Shown here: piece after piece, positions 62,292-64,000 of the stretch
How the letters are laid out: the number at the start of each line of letters is the position of its first letter
Numbering within the stretch: the stretch's first letter is position 1
DNA from: Achromobacter ruhlandii
GTDB lineage: Bacteria; Pseudomonadota; Gammaproteobacteria; Burkholderiales; Burkholderiaceae_B
Direction of reading: 5' to 3'
Assembly (NCBI RefSeq): GCF_902859695.1
Contig: NZ_CADIJL010000011.1
Coordinates: 62,001-126,000 of the forward strand
Length of the DNA: 64,000 nt
Notes under the pieces: model-generated
What the model was told of the DNA's origin: nothing
The model's database searches: none
What the model saw: only the letters and a program-made list of their open reading frames with translations
Position numbers and translations under genes: made by a program

Positions 62292-63371
62292 ATGACCGAA
62301 ACCACGCTTCTCTCTCCGTCCCCGCCGCCCTTGCCGCGCCTGTCCGGCAACGAGGCCCGCGCGCGTTCGCTGGTGGCCCGCCATGGCGCCGATCTGGCGG
62401 TCACCCTGGCGCCGCTGGCCGGCGGCGATGCCGAGCCCACACGCTGGCGCCTGGGCTTTACGCCCGGGGTGCCCGACGCCTTGCGGCAGTCGGCCACGCT
62501 GTCGGCGGACCTGGAATGGGCCGGCGCGCGGTTGCGCCTGGGCCTGCCAGCGGGGGCCGCCGCGGCCTGGCTGGCGGCGCGGTTGCCGGACCTGGACGCG
62601 GGCGAACTGCCGCCGGCCCTGGCATCGGCCGCCATCGAGACGCTGTTGGCCGAAGTGGTCGCGGGGCTGGGCGAGGCATCGCCCGGCGGTCCGCTGCGGG
62701 TGGTGGGCCGCGATACCCCCGCGCCGACGCTGGCGCATGACTGGACGCTGGCCGCGCGCCATCCCGCCAGCGGCGAGACGATCTACGCCACGCTGGCGGC
62801 GGATGGGCTGGGTCTGATGCTGCTGGCCGGCCTGGTCGGCCGCGCCGCGCCGACGGCCAATGAGATCGATACCGATGCCGTGCCGGTGCGCATCGCCGCC
62901 TGCCTGGGCTGGACCGACCTGGGCGCCGCCGAACTGCGCGGGCTGGCGCCGCGCGACACCCTTTTTCTCGACCACTATCTGGTGTCGCCCGACGGCGAAC
63001 TGTGGCTGGGCGCCGGCGGCCAGGGGCTGCGCGTGCGCCGCCAGGATTCCTCATACCTCGTTACCCAAGGCTGGACTTCCCTCATGACCGAGACGCCGCA
63101 ACCGTCGCAGGACGCCGAAGCGGGCGCCCAGACACCGCTCGATATCGACGCCATCCCCGTCCGACTGACGTTCGAGCTGGGCGAACGCCAGATTACGTTG
63201 GGCGAGCTGCGGCAACTGCAACCCGGCGAGACCTTCGACCTGGCGCGGCCGCTGGCCGATGGCCCGGTGCTGGTGCGCGCCAACGGCGCGCTGGTGGGCA
63301 GCGGCGAGCTGGTCGAGATCGACGGCCGCATCGGCGTCACGCTGCATCGGCTGGGCAAGGCGGGCGCATGA
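62292..63371 (+). CDS. sctQ: T3SS cytoplasmic ring protein SctQ with internal start
   Basis: A 359-residue protein of the YscQ/FliN class. ATG at 62292 is used (TTG 62280 is possible). A C-terminal SPOA domain is seen near residues 280-355 (IPVRLTFELGERQITLGELRQL, FDLARPLADGPVLVRANGALVG). An in-frame ATG at 63084 (codon 265) would give a 95-residue C-terminal product, matching the SctQ-C product made by internal initiation in YscQ. The N-terminal part is Ala/Gly-rich and variable. It overlaps sctR. Confidence 0.9.
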   Translation: MTETTLLSPSPPPLPRLSGNEARARSLVARHGADLAVTLAPLAGGDAEPTRWRLGFTPGVPDALRQSATLSADLEWAGARLRLGLPAGAAAAWLAARLPDLDAGELPPALASAAIETLLAEVVAGLGEASPGGPLRVVGRDTPAPTLAHDWTLAARHPASGETIYATLAADGLGLMLLAGLVGRAAPTANEIDTDAVPVRIAACLGWTDLGAAELRGLAPRDTLFLDHYLVSPDGELWLGAGGQGLRVRRQDSSYLVTQGWTSLMTETPQPSQDAEAGAQTPLDIDAIPVRLTFELGERQITLGELRQLQPGETFDLARPLADGPVLVRANGALVGSGELVEIDGRIGVTLHRLGKAGA

Positions 63372-64000
63372 GCGGCGCGGATCCGATCAGCCTGGCGGTC
63401 GTCCTGGCGCTGCTGGCGCTGGTGCCGCTGGCCGCGGTCATGACCACCTCGTTCCTGAAGATCGCGGTGGTGCTGACGCTGGTGCGCAATGCCCTGGGCG
63501 TGCAGCAGGTGCCGCCCAACATGGCGCTGTACGGGCTGGCGCTGATCCTGTCCGCGTACGTCATGGGGCCGGTGGTGATGCAGATCGGCGACGAACTGCG
63601 CGCCCCGCCGGCGGCGGTGGCGCCGGGCACGCCGGAGCCGGACCGGCTCGAAGGCATCCTGGACGCGGTGGCGCGCGGCGCCGAGCCCATGCGCGCCTTC
63701 ATGCTCAAGAACAGCCGCGCGGAGCAGCGCGATTTCTTCCTGCGCACCGCGCGCGGCCTGTGGGGCGAGCAGCAGGCCCGCAACCTCAAGGAAGACGACC
63801 TGCTGGTGCTGATCCCGTCGTTCCTGCTGTCGGAGCTGACCGCCGCGTTCCAGATTGGCTTCCTGCTGTATCTGCCGTTCGTCATCATCGACCTGATCGT
63901 CTCCAACATCCTGCTGGCGATGGGCATGATGATGGTGTCGCCGGTCACGATTTCCATGCCCCTGAAGCTGTTCCTGTTCGTCATGGTCGACGGTTGGACG
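63368..64000 (+). CDS. sctR: T3SS export apparatus protein SctR (3' end beyond window)
   Basis: ATG at 63368 overlaps the sctQ stop. The 211 residues seen are the YscR/FliP family: a first membrane helix, TSFLKIAVVLTLVRNALGVQQVPPNMALYGLALILS, a polar periplasmic loop, then IPSFLLSELTAAFQIGFLLYLPFVIIDLIVSNILLAMGMMM split over two helices. The frame is open at base 64000. SctR builds the export pore with SctS and SctT, presumably encoded next. Confidence 0.96.
   Translation, partial: MSGADPISLAVVLALLALVPLAAVMTTSFLKIAVVLTLVRNALGVQQVPPNMALYGLALILSAYVMGPVVMQIGDELRAPPAAVAPGTPEPDRLEGILDAVARGAEPMRAFMLKNSRAEQRDFFLRTARGLWGEQQARNLKEDDLLVLIPSFLLSELTAAFQIGFLLYLPFVIIDLIVSNILLAMGMMMVSPVTISMPLKLFLFVMVDGWT

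Overview
The window is about 64 kb of GC-rich DNA from a betaproteobacterium of the family Alcaligenaceae, most likely an Achromobacter close to A. xylosoxidans. The evidence is the housekeeping gene content and order (rplM-rpsI, argC, erpA, anmK, tyrS, glyA-nrdR, ribD), Bug/TctC-type and Liv-type transport genes, a Bordetella Bsc-type type III secretion system (T3SS), and a patatin-type effector resembling Pseudomonas ExoU and Achromobacter AxoU next to it. The assignment comes from recognising protein families; no database search was run.

Layout. 1-6.7 kb: the 3' end of pmbA, a Tat-signal TRAP-type binding protein with an 18-bp repeat tract, then livK (closed by a strong terminator) and livHMGF. 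7-21.3 kb: core genes rplM-rpsI, argC, a membrane coiled-coil protein, erpA, anmK, an M23 peptidase, tyrS, a YbhB/PEBP protein, a LysE exporter, glyA, nrdR and ribD. A GlxA regulator/isochorismatase pair lies between nrdR and ribD. 21.3-25 kb: two envelope genes, a DUF3142 lipoprotein and a large repeat-type protein. 25-30.6 kb: an 840-bp gene-poor leader, then the stress operon prkA-yeaH-spoVR. 30.8 kb: tRNA-Ser(GGA). 31-39.6 kb: accessory metabolic and regulatory genes, including a frameshifted glycosyltransferase-like gene and three candidate palindromic operators.

39.6-64 kb is a virulence island. From left to right it holds a GCS2-family (glutamate-cysteine ligase-like) gene behind a 22-codon leader, an ExoU-like phospholipase with an unusual tandem chaperone, an orphan CesT chaperone, and a leftward operon sctW-(sycN-like)-sctX-sctY-sctV-sctD-(yscE-like)-sctF. 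A rightward operon follows with three needle-tip paralogues, a small charged protein, a TPR chaperone, translocators sctB and sctE, two more TPR proteins and sctI-J-K-L-N-O-P-Q-R. The window ends inside sctR, so sctS, sctT, sctU and the secretin are presumably beyond it.

The main observation from the sequence is a shared promoter-like motif, GGAAC-N15/16-GTTAC. It occurs at five positions, each suitably placed before a T3SS-associated transcription unit: the GCS2 gene, the chaperone/effector pair, the sctW operon, the first tip gene, and the third tip gene where it overlaps the preceding stop codon. It probably marks promoters of the BtrS/HrpL-type ECF sigma factor that drives Bordetella-type T3SS genes. 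It places the GCS2-like enzyme, not a classical T3SS component, in the same regulon.
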